This document shows, piece after piece, positions 6,077 to 6,524 of a stretch of 6,524 bases of DNA (position 1 is the first letter of the stretch; each line of letters begins with the position of its first letter). The position numbers were made by a program, and so were the translations under genes. The DNA is from Chloroflexota bacterium. Its GTDB lineage: Bacteria; Chloroflexota; Dehalococcoidia; JABGRK01. Where the stretch lies: assembly GCA_030665485.1 (NCBI GenBank), contig DAOUZV010000066.1, positions 1 through 6,524 on the forward strand. Reading direction: 5' to 3'. Under the pieces are notes generated by a model, which was not told where the DNA came from, searched no databases, and saw nothing but the letters and a program-made list of their open reading frames with translations.

Positions 6077-6524
6077 ATGCCAAGCTTGATAGATGCCGAG
6101 CGGCAGTATTACGTTGTAAAAGAGAAGTTCTGGGACTGGGGAAGCGGCGATATCAACGATGAGAACGGTGCTACGATAGGCAAGATGGATAGAAAATTCT
6201 TATCTCTTCGCTCCACCATAGCGGTTACCGAGGCAGATGGCATGGGACTTTTCACTGTTAGCAAGAAGCTGGTGTCTATCAGAACCAGCTATGATATAAA
6301 GGATGAGAACGACGAGCTTTTAGGCAGAACAAAGAAGAAGATATTTTCTTTCTTCAAGCCCAAGATGTGGATGGAAGATGCGAGCGGCAGGAAGCTTCTT
6401 ATAGCCGAGGGCTCTTTCGCTGGCTGGCGTTTTACGATTAAAGACAATACCGGGCAGTTGATAGGGCAGGTAAGTAAGTCTGATGCGCTGCGCGATGTAT
6501 TTCTGGGTGGAATGTTTGATTTTT
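6077..6524 (+). CDS. LURP-one-related / scramblase-like (tubby C-terminal-like fold) protein, 3' end off window
   Basis: A 149-residue open frame runs off the right edge. It starts at ATG 6077, with a near-perfect Shine-Dalgarno AGAGGAGG (6063-6070) six bases upstream. The protein reads MPSLIDAERQYYVVKEKFWD and continues with a beta-rich repeated pattern: an element such as DINDENGATIGKM (25-37), then SLRSTIAV, KKLVSIRTSYDIKDENDELLG, and late GSFAGWRFTIKDN and GQLIGQVSK. This alternation of short strands with aspartate- or asparagine-glycine turns, the basic KKKI segment, and the closing G-F-GW-F-I motif fit the LURP-one-related / YxjI family. That family is structurally related to phospholipid scramblases and tubby. 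There is no signal peptide or clear transmembrane helix in the visible part. Family members are about 160-170 residues, so probably only the last strand and helix are missing. Function in bacteria is largely unknown, and membrane-lipid association is inference. A possible weak promoter is TATACT at 6021-6026 with a poor -35. Confidence 0.8.
   Translation, partial: MPSLIDAERQYYVVKEKFWDWGSGDINDENGATIGKMDRKFLSLRSTIAVTEADGMGLFTVSKKLVSIRTSYDIKDENDELLGRTKKKIFSFFKPKMWMEDASGRKLLIAEGSFAGWRFTIKDNTGQLIGQVSKSDALRDVFLGGMFDF

Overview
This 6.5 kb window looks like an ordinary bacterial chromosomal segment: moderate GC, Shine-Dalgarno-led genes, sigma70-type promoters and an intrinsic terminator. I see no mobile element, CRISPR array, rRNA or tRNA. 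The organism cannot be fixed from the sequence. A non-discriminating-type AspRS plus a fatty-acid-type acyl-CoA dehydrogenase would suit many anaerobic or heterotrophic lineages. Chloroflexota (Dehalococcoidia-like) is my weak guess, and Firmicutes-like groups remain possible.

The left two thirds (1-4678) lie on the minus strand and form an information-processing cluster. In transcription order they are aspS (aspartyl-tRNA synthetase), then greA (transcript-cleavage factor family), lysS (class II lysyl-tRNA synthetase) and serS (seryl-tRNA synthetase, cut by the window edge). The greA-lysS-serS genes are packed with 3 and 10 base gaps and look like one operon. A near-consensus promoter (TTTACA, 17 bases, TATAAT) sits in the aspS-greA gap. 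Just downstream of it, inside the greA leader, is a hairpin followed by six T residues. This is an intrinsic-terminator shape that could attenuate the operon or end aspS transcripts.

The right third lies on the plus strand. The divergent gap 4679-4820 separates aspS from an acyl-CoA dehydrogenase (4821-5945), which is followed by a strong GAAA-loop terminator. After that comes the start of a LURP-one-related / phospholipid-scramblase-like protein (6077 to the window end), which has a very strong Shine-Dalgarno.

The points most worth a second look are these. (i) GreA lacks both conserved acidic residues at the coiled-coil tip that normally drive RNA cleavage in RNA polymerase. (ii) The greA leader has a promoter-terminator arrangement resembling the leader that yields GraL RNA in E. 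coli. (iii) AspRS carries the His/Gly pair associated with non-discriminating enzymes, implying a tRNA-dependent route to Asn-tRNA. I found no wholly novel multigene system.
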